Made by a program: the position numbers and the translations under genes | Shown here: piece by piece, positions 27,776-36,056 of the stretch | How the letters are laid out: every line of letters starts with the position of its first letter | Numbering within the stretch: position 1 is the first letter of the stretch | The notes under the pieces: model-generated | Seen by the model: the letters and a program-made list of their open reading frames with translations, nothing else | Databases searched by the model: none | What the model was told of the DNA's origin: nothing | From: Betaproteobacteria bacterium | Lineage (GTDB): Bacteria; Pseudomonadota; Gammaproteobacteria; Burkholderiales; Burkholderiaceae_F | NCBI GenBank assembly: GCA_016861185.1 | Contig: BOKW01000008.1 | Location: 150,387 to 214,386 of the forward strand | Direction of reading: 5' to 3' | DNA length: 64,000 bases

Positions 27776-29578
27776 ATGAACGCTCCCGACAAATCGGTGC
27801 GCAAGCACGGCGCCGAGCCGAAGCCGGTCGGACGGCTGCCGCTCGCCTACGTCGTTCGTGAATTGATGGCCGACGGCCTGATGGCGCAGGCCGACGGCGA
27901 GCGCGTGCTGTCGGTGCGCTCGCGCGAGACGCAGGTGCATCCGCTCGCGCTGCTGGCGGAGATGAACCTGCGCTCGTCGACGCCGGGTCGCGAGCTGCTC
28001 GACCTCGAGCGGCTGACGCAGTGGCTCGCGGACAAGGCCGGGCTGCCGTACCAGCACATCGACCCGCTGCGCGTGGACTTCGCGCGCGTAGTCGACGTGA
28101 TGTCGAGCGCGTACGCGACGACCTATTCGATCCTGCCGATCGCGGTCACCGGCGCGGAGATCGTCGTCGCCACCTGCGAGCCTTTCCTCGACGGCTGGCA
28201 GCGCGAGATCGAGCAGATCACGAAGAAGGGCGTCAAGCGCGTCGTCGCCAATCCGCTCGACGTCGCGCGCTACACGGTCGAGTTCTACAAGCTCGCGCAG
28301 TCGATCAAGGGCGCGAGCAAGACCAGCACGACCTCGCTGGTCAGCAACTTCGAGCAGCTCGTCGAGCTGGGCGGCAAGGTCGACGCCGACAACGCGCACG
28401 TCGTGCTGGTTGTCGACTGGCTGCTGCAGTACGCGTTCGACCAGCGCGCGAGCGACATCCATCTCGAGCCCAAGCGCGAGCAGGGCGTCGTGCGCTTCCG
28501 CATCGACGGCGTACTGCACCAGGTCTACCAGGTGCCGCCGGCGGTGATGCACGCGATGGTCAGCCGCATCAAGCTGCTCGGCCGCATGGACGTGGTCGAG
28601 CGCCGCCGCCCGCTCGACGGCCGCATCAAGACGAAAGTCACGTCGGGGCCGAGCGCCGGCCGCGAGGTCGAGATCCGGCTGTCGACGCTGCCGACCGCGT
28701 TCGGCGAAAAGCTCGTGATGCGCATCTTCGACCCCGAGGTCGTCGTGCGCAGCTACGCCGAGCTGGGTTTCTCCGAGCGCGAGGCGGCCACCTGGGACGA
28801 GTTGATCCACCGGCCCTCCGGCATCGTGCTCGTGACCGGGCCGACCGGCTCGGGCAAGACGACCACGCTGTACTCGACGCTGAAGCAGCTCGCGACGGAC
28901 GAGGTCAACGTCAGCACGGTCGAGGATCCGATCGAGATGATCGACCCGGCGCTGAATCAGATGCAGGTCCAGCACGGCATCGACCTCGGCTTCGCCGACG
29001 GCCTGCGCGCGCTGATGCGGCAGGACCCGGACATCATCATGGTTGGCGAGATCCGCGACAAGGAAACCGCCGACATGGCCGTGCAGGCCGCGCTGACGGG
29101 CCACCTCGTGTTCTCGACGCTGCACACGACCGACGCCGCCAGCTCGATCGCGCGGCTGCTCGAGCTGGGCGTGCCGGCGTATCTGGTCAACGCGACGCTG
29201 ATCGGCATCCTCGCACAGCGGCTCGTGCGAACGCTGTGCCCGCACTGCAAGAAGGAGGACGGTCCGGTCGACGAGGCGACCTGGAAAGCGCTGGTGGCGC
29301 CGTGGCGAACGTCGCATCCGAAGCGCACCTACAGGCCGGTCGGCTGCCTCGAATGCCGCCGCACCGGCTACTTCGGCCGCACCGGACTGATCGAGCTGCT
29401 GGTGATGACCGACAAGCTGCGCGAGCTGGTCGCGCAAGGCGCCGACATCGCGAAGATCCGCCACCAGGCCGCGCGCGACGGGTTGAAGTCCCTGCGCGTC
29501 TCCGGCGCAGAGAAGATCGCGACCGGGCTGACGACGTTCGACGAAGTGCTGCGCGCGGCGCCGCCGTTCGAGACCTGA
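27776..29578 (+). CDS. GspE/PilB-type secretion or pilus assembly ATPase
   Basis: The 600-residue protein has an N-terminal MshEN-like region (about 15-150), then the type II/IV ATPase: Walker A GPTGSGKTT (about 355), the Asp box VSTVEDPIEM, Walker B DPDIIMVGEIRD and the His box STLHTTDAASS. A four-cysteine zinc motif (CPHC, then CLECRRTG) is present, as in PilB/GspE extension ATPases. ATG 27776 is chosen; an upstream start overlaps the DUF1631 gene. No pilin, GspF/PilC or secretin gene is adjacent, so it is an orphan ATPase by context. It likely powers a pilus or type II machine encoded elsewhere. Confidence 0.9.
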   Translation: MNAPDKSVRKHGAEPKPVGRLPLAYVVRELMADGLMAQADGERVLSVRSRETQVHPLALLAEMNLRSSTPGRELLDLERLTQWLADKAGLPYQHIDPLRVDFARVVDVMSSAYATTYSILPIAVTGAEIVVATCEPFLDGWQREIEQITKKGVKRVVANPLDVARYTVEFYKLAQSIKGASKTSTTSLVSNFEQLVELGGKVDADNAHVVLVVDWLLQYAFDQRASDIHLEPKREQGVVRFRIDGVLHQVYQVPPAVMHAMVSRIKLLGRMDVVERRRPLDGRIKTKVTSGPSAGREVEIRLSTLPTAFGEKLVMRIFDPEVVVRSYAELGFSEREAATWDELIHRPSGIVLVTGPTGSGKTTTLYSTLKQLATDEVNVSTVEDPIEMIDPALNQMQVQHGIDLGFADGLRALMRQDPDIIMVGEIRDKETADMAVQAALTGHLVFSTLHTTDAASSIARLLELGVPAYLVNATLIGILAQRLVRTLCPHCKKEDGPVDEATWKALVAPWRTSHPKRTYRPVGCLECRRTGYFGRTGLIELLVMTDKLRELVAQGADIAKIRHQAARDGLKSLRVSGAEKIATGLTTFDEVLRAAPPFET

Positions 29579-29612
29579 ACACCTGGCCGGATCGGACCGG
29601 CCGCGCACACGA

Positions 29613-30734
29613 TCAGCCCGGCGCGTCGACGTGGGCGATCCAGGCCGCCTTGCGCCGCGCTTTCGCGGCATACATCCGCTCGTCGGCGATGCGCCCCAGC
29701 TCGTCCGGGTCGCGTGCGTCGTCCGGAAACACCGCGAGGCCGATGCTGGCGCCGAGCGTCGCCGCTCCCTGCGCCAGTGTGCACGGCGCTTCGACCAGCG
29801 CGGCGACGCGGCGGGCGCCCTCCTCGGCGTCGCGGCGGTCGGTGATCGACGACAGGACGATCGTGAACTCGTCTCCGCCGAGCCGCGCTACCGTGTCCGA
29901 CTCGCGCACGAAGGTGCGCAGGCGGTCCGCGATGCGGCGTAGCAGTTCGTCGCCGGCCTGGTGGCCGTAGCGGTCGTTGATCGGCTTGAAGCCGTCCAGG
30001 TCGAGCACCAGCAGCCCGACCTTGCGCCGCTCGCGATGGGCCAACGCGAGCGCGTGCGTCAGCCGGTCGTAGTACAGCGCGCGATTCGCCAGCCCGGTCA
30101 GGGGGTCGTGATAGGCGAGGTATTGAATGCGTGCCTCCATCGCCTGACGCTCCGTCACGTCCTGGATGATCGCGGTGAAGAGCCGGCCGTCAGGCACCTT
30201 GACTTCGCTCATCGACATCTCGACGGGGAACACGGTCCCGTCGCGGCGCTGCGCGTGCACGCGCCGCCGTGTGTTGACGACCCGCCCGTGATTCGTTTCC
30301 AGGTAGCGCCGCAGGTAGCCGTCGTGCCGGTCCTTGTCCGGGCCCGGAACGATGAGACTGATGTTGCGGCCGACCGCCTCCGCGGCTGCGAAGCCGAAAA
30401 GCTCCTCGGCGGCGCGATTGAAGGCGAGGATCGTGCCGCGCTGGTCGATCGTGATGATCCCCTCGCTCGCGTGATCGAGCACGATGCGCGCCTTGCTCCG
30501 CTCGCGCTGAAGCGCGATCTGCAGCGGTCGGACCAGCCCGAGCACGACGAACAGCGACACCAGCAGCGTCAGCGCGCCGGCGTCGAGCAGCAGCTCGATC
30601 CAGCGCGGCTGGCGGTCGATGTCGAGCAACTCGTGCAGCGTCAGCATCACCGCCAGCTGCGCGACGAAGACGACCACCAGCAGCGCCGCGGCCATGCGTG
30701 CGGGCGTCGCCAGGCGCAGCCGTGGTCGGTTCAT
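29613..30734 (-). CDS. Membrane-anchored PAS-GGDEF diguanylate cyclase
   Basis: This is a 373-residue signalling protein. Two hydrophobic segments (about 13-33 and 48-68) anchor it. A PAS domain (about 78-195) contains HASEGIITID and FNRAAEELFGF, and the GGDEF domain runs from about 205 to 370. The active-site GGDEF is intact and is preceded by an RxxD inhibitory site (RESD, five residues before GGDEF), so product inhibition by cyclic di-GMP is expected. It converges on the PilB-like ATPase gene. A link to surface motility or adhesion is reasonable but inferred. Confidence 0.92.
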   Translation of the reverse strand: MNRPRLRLATPARMAAALLVVVFVAQLAVMLTLHELLDIDRQPRWIELLLDAGALTLLVSLFVVLGLVRPLQIALQRERSKARIVLDHASEGIITIDQRGTILAFNRAAEELFGFAAAEAVGRNISLIVPGPDKDRHDGYLRRYLETNHGRVVNTRRRVHAQRRDGTVFPVEMSMSEVKVPDGRLFTAIIQDVTERQAMEARIQYLAYHDPLTGLANRALYYDRLTHALALAHRERRKVGLLVLDLDGFKPINDRYGHQAGDELLRRIADRLRTFVRESDTVARLGGDEFTIVLSSITDRRDAEEGARRVAALVEAPCTLAQGAATLGASIGLAVFPDDARDPDELGRIADERMYAAKARRKAAWIAHVDAPG

Positions 30735-30792
30735 CGAACCACCCGCCCGGGGCGTCGCAACGCACAGCTCGGCACGAGCCCCGACTGCGCCG

Positions 30793-31074
30793 TCACTTGG
30801 CGAACAGTCGATCGAACTCCTTGACCGTGATGGCCGGGGCCGTGCTGAATCCGATCCCCGTCAGCTTGCCCAGTTCCACGGAGGCCCGCATCGCGGCCTC
30901 GTTGTCGGGCAGGTCGACGACCAACACCAGATCGACATCGCCCAGCAGGGCGTAGCCTGCCTTCATCTCGCCGCCCAGGCGTCGCAGTACGGCCGCGGCC
31001 TTGTCGGTGCGCTTCGCGCTGATGCCCTTGATGCCTTCGCTCGAGTAGTGGCCGAACATCAGATAAGTCGCCAT
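30793..31074 (-). CDS. GYD domain protein
   Basis: The 93-residue protein matches the small GYD domain family (ferredoxin-like dimers of unknown function): MATYLMFGHYSSEGIKGI, an alpha segment, then GYALLGDVDLVLVVDLPD (the GYD-like signature region) and a C-terminal FDRLF. CATs upstream in frame give a longer product, but ATG 31074 is preferred because AAGGAG lies at the correct distance. It is transcribed in the same direction as the diguanylate cyclase gene, 58 bp upstream of it. Confidence 0.8.
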   Translation of the reverse strand: MATYLMFGHYSSEGIKGISAKRTDKAAAVLRRLGGEMKAGYALLGDVDLVLVVDLPDNEAAMRASVELGKLTGIGFSTAPAITVKEFDRLFAK

Positions 31075-31395
31075 CGGGATACTCCTTCGGGAGCGTGGGG
31101 AAACGGCGTCGTGAGCCGTACGCATCCGGGTCGCCGGCGCGGCGGCTCGATTCGAGTGTAGCCGTGCAGTGGCGCGCGGGCAGCCTCGGGCGTTCGTTCT
31201 TCGGTTCTTCCCGAATGCGGGAACGGCCGCGGCGCCACGGTTGCTTCCGCCATCGCAGCGACCAAGTGCGCGCTGCCAGCGGTGATGCCGCCGGGCAGCT
31301 TGGCAGATCGCGCCGCGGCCGGTTCGAGCGTCCGCCGACCGGGGCCGTTCGCGTTCCTCAGCCGCGCGGTTGCGCGATGCCCGCGAACGGCCGCG
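31075..31395. other. Intergenic region without a recognised feature
   Basis: These 321 bp separate the GYD gene start from the stop of the VWA gene, both on the minus strand. The stretch should contain the GYD promoter. I see no convincing promoter, repeat of the families described here, or RNA gene. The small frames crossing it are arginine-rich and have no protein-like features. Confidence 0.5.
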
Positions 31396-32568
31396 TCACT
31401 TGCTCAACTGCCGCATTGCGCGGGTCAGGCCCTCGAGGGTCAGCGGGAACATCCGGCCGCCGACGAGCTGGCTGACCAGCGAGATCGACTGGCGGTACTG
31501 CCACAGCCCCTCGGGCTCGGGGTTGATCCAGACGTGTTTCGGGAAGTGGTGCGTGAGACGCTGCAGCCAGACGGCGCCCGCCTCGGGGTTGTTGTGCTCG
31601 ACGCTGCCGCCGGGCTGCAGGATCTCGTACGGGCTCATCGTCGCGTCGCCGACGAAGATCAGCTTGTAGTCCGGGTTGTACTTGCGCAGCACGTCCCAGG
31701 TGTCGAACTTCTCGGCGAAGCGGCGGCGGTTGTTGCGCCAGAGGTATTCATAGACGCAGTTGTGGAAGTAGTAGAACTCGAGGTGCTTGAACTCGGCCTT
31801 GGTCGCCGAAAACAGCTCCTCGACCCGCTTGATGTGCTCGTCCATCGTGCCGCCGACGTCGAGCAGCATCAGTACCTTCACGGCGTTGTGCCGTTCCGGA
31901 ACGAGCTTCAGGTCGAGCCAGCCGGCGTTCTTTGCGGTCGACTCGATCGTGTCGTGCATGTCCAGTTCGAGGTCGGCGCCCTCGCGCGCGAAGCGGCGCA
32001 GCCTGCGCAGCGCGACCTTGATGTTGCGCGTGCCGATCTCGACCTGGTCGTCGTAGTCGCGGTAGGCGCGCGCCTCCCAGACCTTGACCGCGCTCTTGCC
32101 GCCCTTCGAATCGCCGCCGACGCGGATGCCTTCAGGATGCGCGCCGCCGGCGCCGAACGGCGACGTGCCGCCCGTCCCGATCCACTTGTTGCCGCCGTGG
32201 TGCGCGCCGTCCTGCTCTTCCAGCCGTTTGCGGAACTCCTCCATCAGCTTGTCGAAGCCGAGCTTCTCCAGCTTCGCCAGCTCCTCGGGCGAGAACGCGC
32301 GTTCGAGCAACTGCTTGAACCACTCGTCGGGAATCTCCTTCGTGATGCCGAGCGTCGTCTGCACGCCCTTGAAGAACTCGCCGAACGCGCGGTCGAACTT
32401 GTCGTAGTGCGCTTCGTCCTTGACCAGCGCGGCGCGCGACAGGAAGTAGAAGTCGTCGATCGACGGCCGAATGACGTCCTTCTTCAACGCTTCGAGCAGC
32501 GTCAGCAGCTCCTTGATCGACACCGGCAGCCGCGCGGCGCGCAGGTGGTAGAAGAAGTTGATCAGCAT
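31396..32568 (-). CDS. VWA-domain CoxE-like protein
   Basis: This 390-residue protein resembles the CoxE/YehP-type von Willebrand factor A proteins that work with MoxR ATPases as metal-insertion or assembly chaperones. The N-terminal helical part ends near 140 with a Gly-rich stretch (GTGGTSPFGAGGAHP). The VWA-like core starts VKVLMLLDVGGTMDEH, where the MIDAS is DVGGT rather than DxSxS, so metal binding may be altered. LIFVGDATMSPYEI supplies the later conserved Asp. The partner MoxR gene is upstream on the same strand, but two unrelated genes separate them. Confidence 0.85.
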   Translation of the reverse strand: MLINFFYHLRAARLPVSIKELLTLLEALKKDVIRPSIDDFYFLSRAALVKDEAHYDKFDRAFGEFFKGVQTTLGITKEIPDEWFKQLLERAFSPEELAKLEKLGFDKLMEEFRKRLEEQDGAHHGGNKWIGTGGTSPFGAGGAHPEGIRVGGDSKGGKSAVKVWEARAYRDYDDQVEIGTRNIKVALRRLRRFAREGADLELDMHDTIESTAKNAGWLDLKLVPERHNAVKVLMLLDVGGTMDEHIKRVEELFSATKAEFKHLEFYYFHNCVYEYLWRNNRRRFAEKFDTWDVLRKYNPDYKLIFVGDATMSPYEILQPGGSVEHNNPEAGAVWLQRLTHHFPKHVWINPEPEGLWQYRQSISLVSQLVGGRMFPLTLEGLTRAMRQLSK

Positions 32569-32577
32569 GACGCGAGA

Positions 32578-33027
32578 TTACGCCTGCCAGCGCGGATCGC
32601 CGCGCCCGCCCGGGTGCGGCGGCCGGCTGTCCGGCGCCCGCGGAAGCACGTCGTCGATACGCAGCCACGGCAGCCGGTCGTCGTGGCAGATGTGGACCGC
32701 AGGCTCGATCTCTGCCGCGCGGTCGATCGTGCCGTGGTGCACCGACACCATGTCCCAGCGCGCCGGGTCGATGCTCTCGGTCCACATCAGCGTGCCGCAC
32801 TGATCGCAGAACGCGCGCTGGAAGTCAGCCGACGTAGCGACTAAACGCGGCGAACCCTGCAACACGCGAAACGCCGCACGCGGCGAATTGACCCATGCGA
32901 TCACCGGTGCGCCCGACGTGCGGCGGCAGATCGAACAGTGGCAGTAGCCGGCATCGAACACGTCTTCGAAGCGATAGCGGATCGCGCCGCAGAAACAGCC
33001 GCCTTCGTAGGTGCCGCGATAGAGCAT
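32578..33027 (-). CDS. GFA-family zinc protein (CENP-V/formaldehyde-activating-like)
   Basis: The 149-residue protein has the seven zinc-binding cysteines of the family: C11, C13, C29, C31, C34, C74 and C77 (GGCFCGA, CHCSICRR and FCDQCG). Members include a glutathione-dependent formaldehyde-activating enzyme, although most are uncharacterised. It lies between the GNAT and VWA genes in one minus-strand run. A family B repeat starts 1 bp upstream of its ATG, so its ribosome-binding site would have to lie in the repeat. Confidence 0.85.
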   Translation of the reverse strand: MLYRGTYEGGCFCGAIRYRFEDVFDAGYCHCSICRRTSGAPVIAWVNSPRAAFRVLQGSPRLVATSADFQRAFCDQCGTLMWTESIDPARWDMVSVHHGTIDRAAEIEPAVHICHDDRLPWLRIDDVLPRAPDSRPPHPGGRGDPRWQA

Positions 33028-33028
33028 G

Positions 33029-33069
33029 CCCTCACCCCCGGCCCCTCTCCCGCTGATGCGGGCGAGGGG
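33029..33069. repeat. Short family B element at the GNAT/GFA junction
   Basis: The element runs from CCCTCACCC to GGGCGAGGGG and contains CCCCTCTCCCGC paired with GCGGGCGAGGGG. On the minus strand it encodes the last dozen residues of the GNAT protein and its TGA stop. Confidence 0.75.
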
Positions 33070-33658
33070 AGTGTCGCGCCAGCCGCAGCTCGAGGTGACG
33101 TTTCACGTCGGGCCATTCGCCGGCGAGGATGCTGTACATCACTGTGTCGCGTACGGTGCCGTCGCGGCGCGCCTGGTGATGGCGGATCACACCGTCCTTT
33201 TTCGCGCCGAGTGCTTCGATCGCCGATTGCGAAGCGAAGTTGAAGTTGTCCGTGCGGAAGCCGACGGCCTTGCAGCCGAGCGACTCGAACGCGTGCGCGA
33301 GCAGCAGCAGCTTGCACGCGGTGTTGACGTGCGTCTTCTGGCAACGGCGCGCGTACCAGGTGTAGCCGATCTCGACGCGGTCGATCGCGGGCACGATGTC
33401 GTGATAGCGCGTCGAGCCGACGATCGTTCCGCTGGCGAGATCGCGCACCGCCCACGGGAGCATGTGGCCGGCTTCCCGGCCTGCCAGCGCGGCCGAGAGG
33501 TACGCATGCGTCTCCTGCGGCGTCGGCACCGACGTGAACCACAGCTTCCACAGCTCGCCGTCGCTCGCCGCGGCGACCAGTCCATCGTGATGCTCGCGCG
33601 CGAGCGGCTCCAGCCGCACGCCGTGGCCTTCGAGGGTGACCGGCTGCGGTGTGTTCAT
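33032..33658 (-). CDS. GNAT-family N-acetyltransferase, RimJ/RimL-like
   Basis: The 208-residue protein has the features of the RimL-like GNAT group: VRLEPLAREHHDGLVAAA at the N terminus, VGSTRYHDI, then RVEIGYTWYARRCQKTHVNT and AFESLGCKAVGFRTDNFN, followed by SQSAIEALGAKKDG. These enzymes acetylate protein or small-molecule amines with acetyl-CoA. The last residues (HSPRPHQRERGRG) are encoded by a family B repeat, which also provides the stop codon. That extension is probably not part of the ancestral protein. Confidence 0.87.
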   Translation of the reverse strand: MNTPQPVTLEGHGVRLEPLAREHHDGLVAAASDGELWKLWFTSVPTPQETHAYLSAALAGREAGHMLPWAVRDLASGTIVGSTRYHDIVPAIDRVEIGYTWYARRCQKTHVNTACKLLLLAHAFESLGCKAVGFRTDNFNFASQSAIEALGAKKDGVIRHHQARRDGTVRDTVMYSILAGEWPDVKRHLELRLARHSPRPHQRERGRG

Positions 33659-33671
33659 CTCCGCAAAGCGT

Positions 33672-33702
33672 CAATTGGGCCCCGGCCTCCGCCGGGGCGA
33701 CG
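33672..33702. repeat. 31-bp repeat, partner of 48949-48979
   Basis: The sequence CAATTGGGCCCCGGCCTCCGCCGG... recurs exactly in inverted orientation in front of the second livH gene. It lies in the 164-bp gap between the GNAT and MoxR genes. Its GGCCCCGGCC-TCC-GCCGGGGC core is a hairpin. Confidence 0.7.
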
Positions 33703-33822
33703 ACCCAACGAGCGTTGACCGGCCGCGCGTGCGCAGCGTCGCGCAGTCCGCGTCGAACGCGAGCCTAGGTTGCGGCGGCCGAGATCGCATTTCATCGCGA
33801 GACCCCGCACCCCGTCCGCAAC

Positions 33823-34686
33823 CTACCGGTTGTGCCTGGCCATGAAGACGAGCCGCTCGAACAGGTGCATGTCCTGCTCGTTCTTCAGCAGCGCGCCGGC
33901 CAGCGGCGGGACGAACAGCTTGTCGTCCTTCGAGCGCAGCGCCTCGGCCGGGATCTGCTCGGCGACCAGCAGCTTCAGCCAGTCGAGCAGCTCGGAGGTC
34001 GACGGCTTCTTCTTCAGCCCGGGCAACTCGCGGATCGCGAAGAAGGTCGCCATCGCATTGGCGAGCAGTTCGCGCCGCAGCCCGGGGAAGTGCACGTCGA
34101 CGATCGCCTGCATCGTCTCCTTGTCCGGGAACCTGATGTAGTGGAAGAAGCAGCGGCGCAGGAAGGCGTCGGGCAGCTCCTTTTCGTTGTTCGACGTGAT
34201 CACCACCAGCGGGCGGTGCTTCGCGCGGATCGTCTGGCGCGTCTCGTAGACGTAGAACTCCATGCGGTCGAGTTCGCGCAGCAGGTCGTTCGGGAACTCG
34301 ATGTCGGCCTTGTCGATCTCGTCGATCAGCAGCACGCTCGGGCGGTCCTGCTCGAACGCCTGCCACAGCACGCCGCGCACGATGTAATTGGCGATGTCGT
34401 GCACGCGGTCGTCGCCGAGCTGCGAGTCGCGCAGCCGGCTCACCGCGTCGTATTCGTACAGTCCCTGCTGCGCCTTGGTGGTGCTCTTGATGTGCCACGC
34501 GAGCAGCGGCATGTCGAGCGCACGCGCGACCTCCTCGGCGAGCATCGTCTTGCCGGTGCCCGGTTCGCCCTTGATCAGCAGCGGACGCTGCAGGGTCAGG
34601 GCGGCGTTGACGGCGAGCTTCAGATCGTCGGTAGCGACGTAGGTGTCGGTTCCGGCGAAGCGGGCGGGCGGGTTGGCGATCGGCAT
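33823..34686 (-). CDS. MoxR-family AAA+ ATPase
   Basis: The 287-residue protein has Walker A GEPGTGKT (40-47), Walker B LLIDEIDKAD (119-128), sensor 1 VVITSNNEKELPDAFLRRC with the arginine finger, and the C-terminal lid. MoxR ATPases cooperate with VWA proteins to insert metals or mature enzymes. A VWA protein gene lies 1.2 kb downstream on the same strand, although GNAT and GFA genes stand between. ATG 34686 is preferred over an upstream frame that would extend into the divergent cytochrome promoter region. Confidence 0.92.
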   Translation of the reverse strand: MPIANPPARFAGTDTYVATDDLKLAVNAALTLQRPLLIKGEPGTGKTMLAEEVARALDMPLLAWHIKSTTKAQQGLYEYDAVSRLRDSQLGDDRVHDIANYIVRGVLWQAFEQDRPSVLLIDEIDKADIEFPNDLLRELDRMEFYVYETRQTIRAKHRPLVVITSNNEKELPDAFLRRCFFHYIRFPDKETMQAIVDVHFPGLRRELLANAMATFFAIRELPGLKKKPSTSELLDWLKLLVAEQIPAEALRSKDDKLFVPPLAGALLKNEQDMHLFERLVFMARHNR

Positions 34687-34751
34687 CGTGGCTCTGAACG
34701 ACGGCAAAGAGCGGGCAGTATAAGCAGCGAACGCGGGAACCCTTGCCGCGA

Positions 34752-34781
34752 TGGACGCGTGCGTTCGCGCTCCGTTAGAAT
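34752..34781 (+). promoter_or_regulatory. Probable sigma-70 promoter of the cytochrome c genes
   Basis: TGGACG (34752-34757) is followed after 18 bases by TAGAAT (34776-34781), 75 bp before the first cytochrome c ATG. The leader then carries a CCGCCCGC-TTTTTT-GGCGGG stem-loop at about 34783-34802. The minus 35 box is weak. Confidence 0.4.
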
Positions 34782-34855
34782 CCGCCCGCTTTTTTGGCGG
34801 GTCGGCGCGGTGTGCCGGGTCGCGTCGATACGAAGCAAGAGGAGACACGATTTCG

Positions 34856-35206
34856 ATGAACAGCACACGGTTCCTGTGCGCGGCGGCGGCGCTCGCCGCA
34901 GCCGCGACCGCCTACGGGCAGCAGCCGGCACCGGCCGCGGGCAATGCCGATGCGGCCAAACCGCACATTTCGATGTGCACGGGCTGCCACACGATTCCCG
35001 GCTACCAGGCGTCGTTCCCGCGCGTCTATCGCGTGCCGAAGATCGGCGGGCAGTCGGCCAAGTACCTCGAAGCGGCCCTGCAGGGCTACAAGAAGGGCGA
35101 GCGCGATCATCCGACGATGCAGGCGATCGCCAAGGGCCTGACCGATCAGCAGATCGCCGACATCGCCGCGTACTACGCGGCGCGCGGCTCGGAGGCGGCG
35201 AAGTGA
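34856..35206 (+). CDS. Periplasmic class I cytochrome c
   Basis: This is a 116-residue secreted monohaem cytochrome. A signal peptide (MNSTRF followed by an Ala/Leu core, cleavage likely after about residue 20) precedes CTGCH (41-45), the haem attachment motif. MQAIAKGL gives the distal Met in the usual region. GGQSAKYLEAALQGYKKGER and DIAAYYA match cytochrome c553/c4-half-type proteins. RBS AAGAGGAG precedes ATG 34856. It forms a two-gene run with a second cytochrome c, 19 bp downstream. A role as a soluble electron carrier is likely. Confidence 0.9.
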   Translation: MNSTRFLCAAAALAAAATAYGQQPAPAAGNADAAKPHISMCTGCHTIPGYQASFPRVYRVPKIGGQSAKYLEAALQGYKKGERDHPTMQAIAKGLTDQQIADIAAYYAARGSEAAK

Positions 35207-35225
35207 CGCGGCAGGGGAGCACACG

Positions 35226-35555
35226 ATGAGCAAGACAATGCTGGCGCTGGCGGCGATCGCGGCCGGCCTGACCGGAACGGCCTGCGCGGCCGACGTCGAA
35301 GCCGGGCGCAAGATCGGCGACACGCAGTGCGCGGCGTGCCACGGCAAGGACGGCAAGTCGCCGATCGATCCGAGCTATCCGAAGATCGCCGGTCAGTACC
35401 CCGACTACCTCGCGAAGGCGCTGCTCGACTACCAGACCGGTGCGCGCAAGAACCCGATCATGGGCGGTATCGCCAAGCCGCTGTCCAAGAAGGACATGCA
35501 GGACCTTGCTGCGTACTACGCCTCGCTGCCCGGCCCGCTGACGCACCGCAAGTAG
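35226..35555 (+). CDS. Periplasmic class I cytochrome c
   Basis: The 109-residue protein has a signal peptide (cleavage near residue 21, after TACA), CAACH (35-39) for haem attachment and NPIMGGIAKPL with the likely axial Met. The C-terminal helix contains DLAAYYASLPG, as in the preceding cytochrome. The two proteins look like separated halves of a di-haem cytochrome c4, suggesting they act together. An intrinsic terminator follows the gene. Confidence 0.9.
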   Translation: MSKTMLALAAIAAGLTGTACAADVEAGRKIGDTQCAACHGKDGKSPIDPSYPKIAGQYPDYLAKALLDYQTGARKNPIMGGIAKPLSKKDMQDLAAYYASLPGPLTHRK

Positions 35556-35574
35556 CACCGCGAACTGCGCGAAG

Positions 35575-35600
35575 ACGGGCCCTGCGGGGCCCGTTTCGTT
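35575..35600 (+). terminator. Intrinsic terminator after the cytochrome c pair
   Basis: ACGGGCCC (35575-35582) pairs with GGGCCCGT (35587-35594) around TGCG, followed by TTCGTTT. It lies 20 bp after the stop of the second cytochrome gene and before the convergent DUF1841 stop. Confidence 0.75.
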
Positions 35601-35609
35601 TGGTGCGAT

Positions 35610-36056
35610 TCAATGCTCCCCCAACCTGCGATGCAGGCATTCGAGATACGCCGCGTTGATCGCCGCCATGTCGGGCGGCAGCGTGCCGCGCTGCGCCTGC
35701 CAGACGACGTCGCCCAGGCATTCCATCGCTTCGTGCGCGGCGGCGTGCTCGTCGCCGGCGCGCGCCGCGAGCCGCTCGAAGACGGCGCGCACGCCGGTCG
35801 GCTGGTCGATCGAAAGCTGCTCGTCAATCGCCAGATGCATCGAAAGATGCAGGAAGGGATTGGTGACGCCGCGCTCGACGGTGAACTCCTCGGCGAGCGC
35901 GCGCTCGGGATCGTCGAGCAGCGCGTGATACTCGGGATGCGCGGCGATCCATTTCAGCGCGACCGCTTCGAGCGGCGTCAGCAGCTCGCGGTCGCGGTCC
36001 TTGCGCCGCGTCTCGCAGAAGAAGCGGCGTACGTCGTCGCGTGAAGGATTGAACAT
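35610..36056 (-). CDS. DUF1841 family protein
   Basis: This is a 148-residue protein of the DUF1841 family, found mainly in beta- and gammaproteobacteria, with no known function. MFNPSRDDVRRFFCE at the N terminus, NPFLHLSMHLAIDEQ and HEAMECLGDVVWQAQR are the family hallmarks. The conserved His residues (HLSMHLAI, then HEAMEC) could bind metal, which is inference. ATG 36056 overlaps the start codon of the divergent EamA gene in the palindrome CATG, so promoters of each lie inside the other gene. Confidence 0.87.
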   Translation of the reverse strand: MFNPSRDDVRRFFCETRRKDRDRELLTPLEAVALKWIAAHPEYHALLDDPERALAEEFTVERGVTNPFLHLSMHLAIDEQLSIDQPTGVRAVFERLAARAGDEHAAAHEAMECLGDVVWQAQRGTLPPDMAAINAAYLECLHRRLGEH

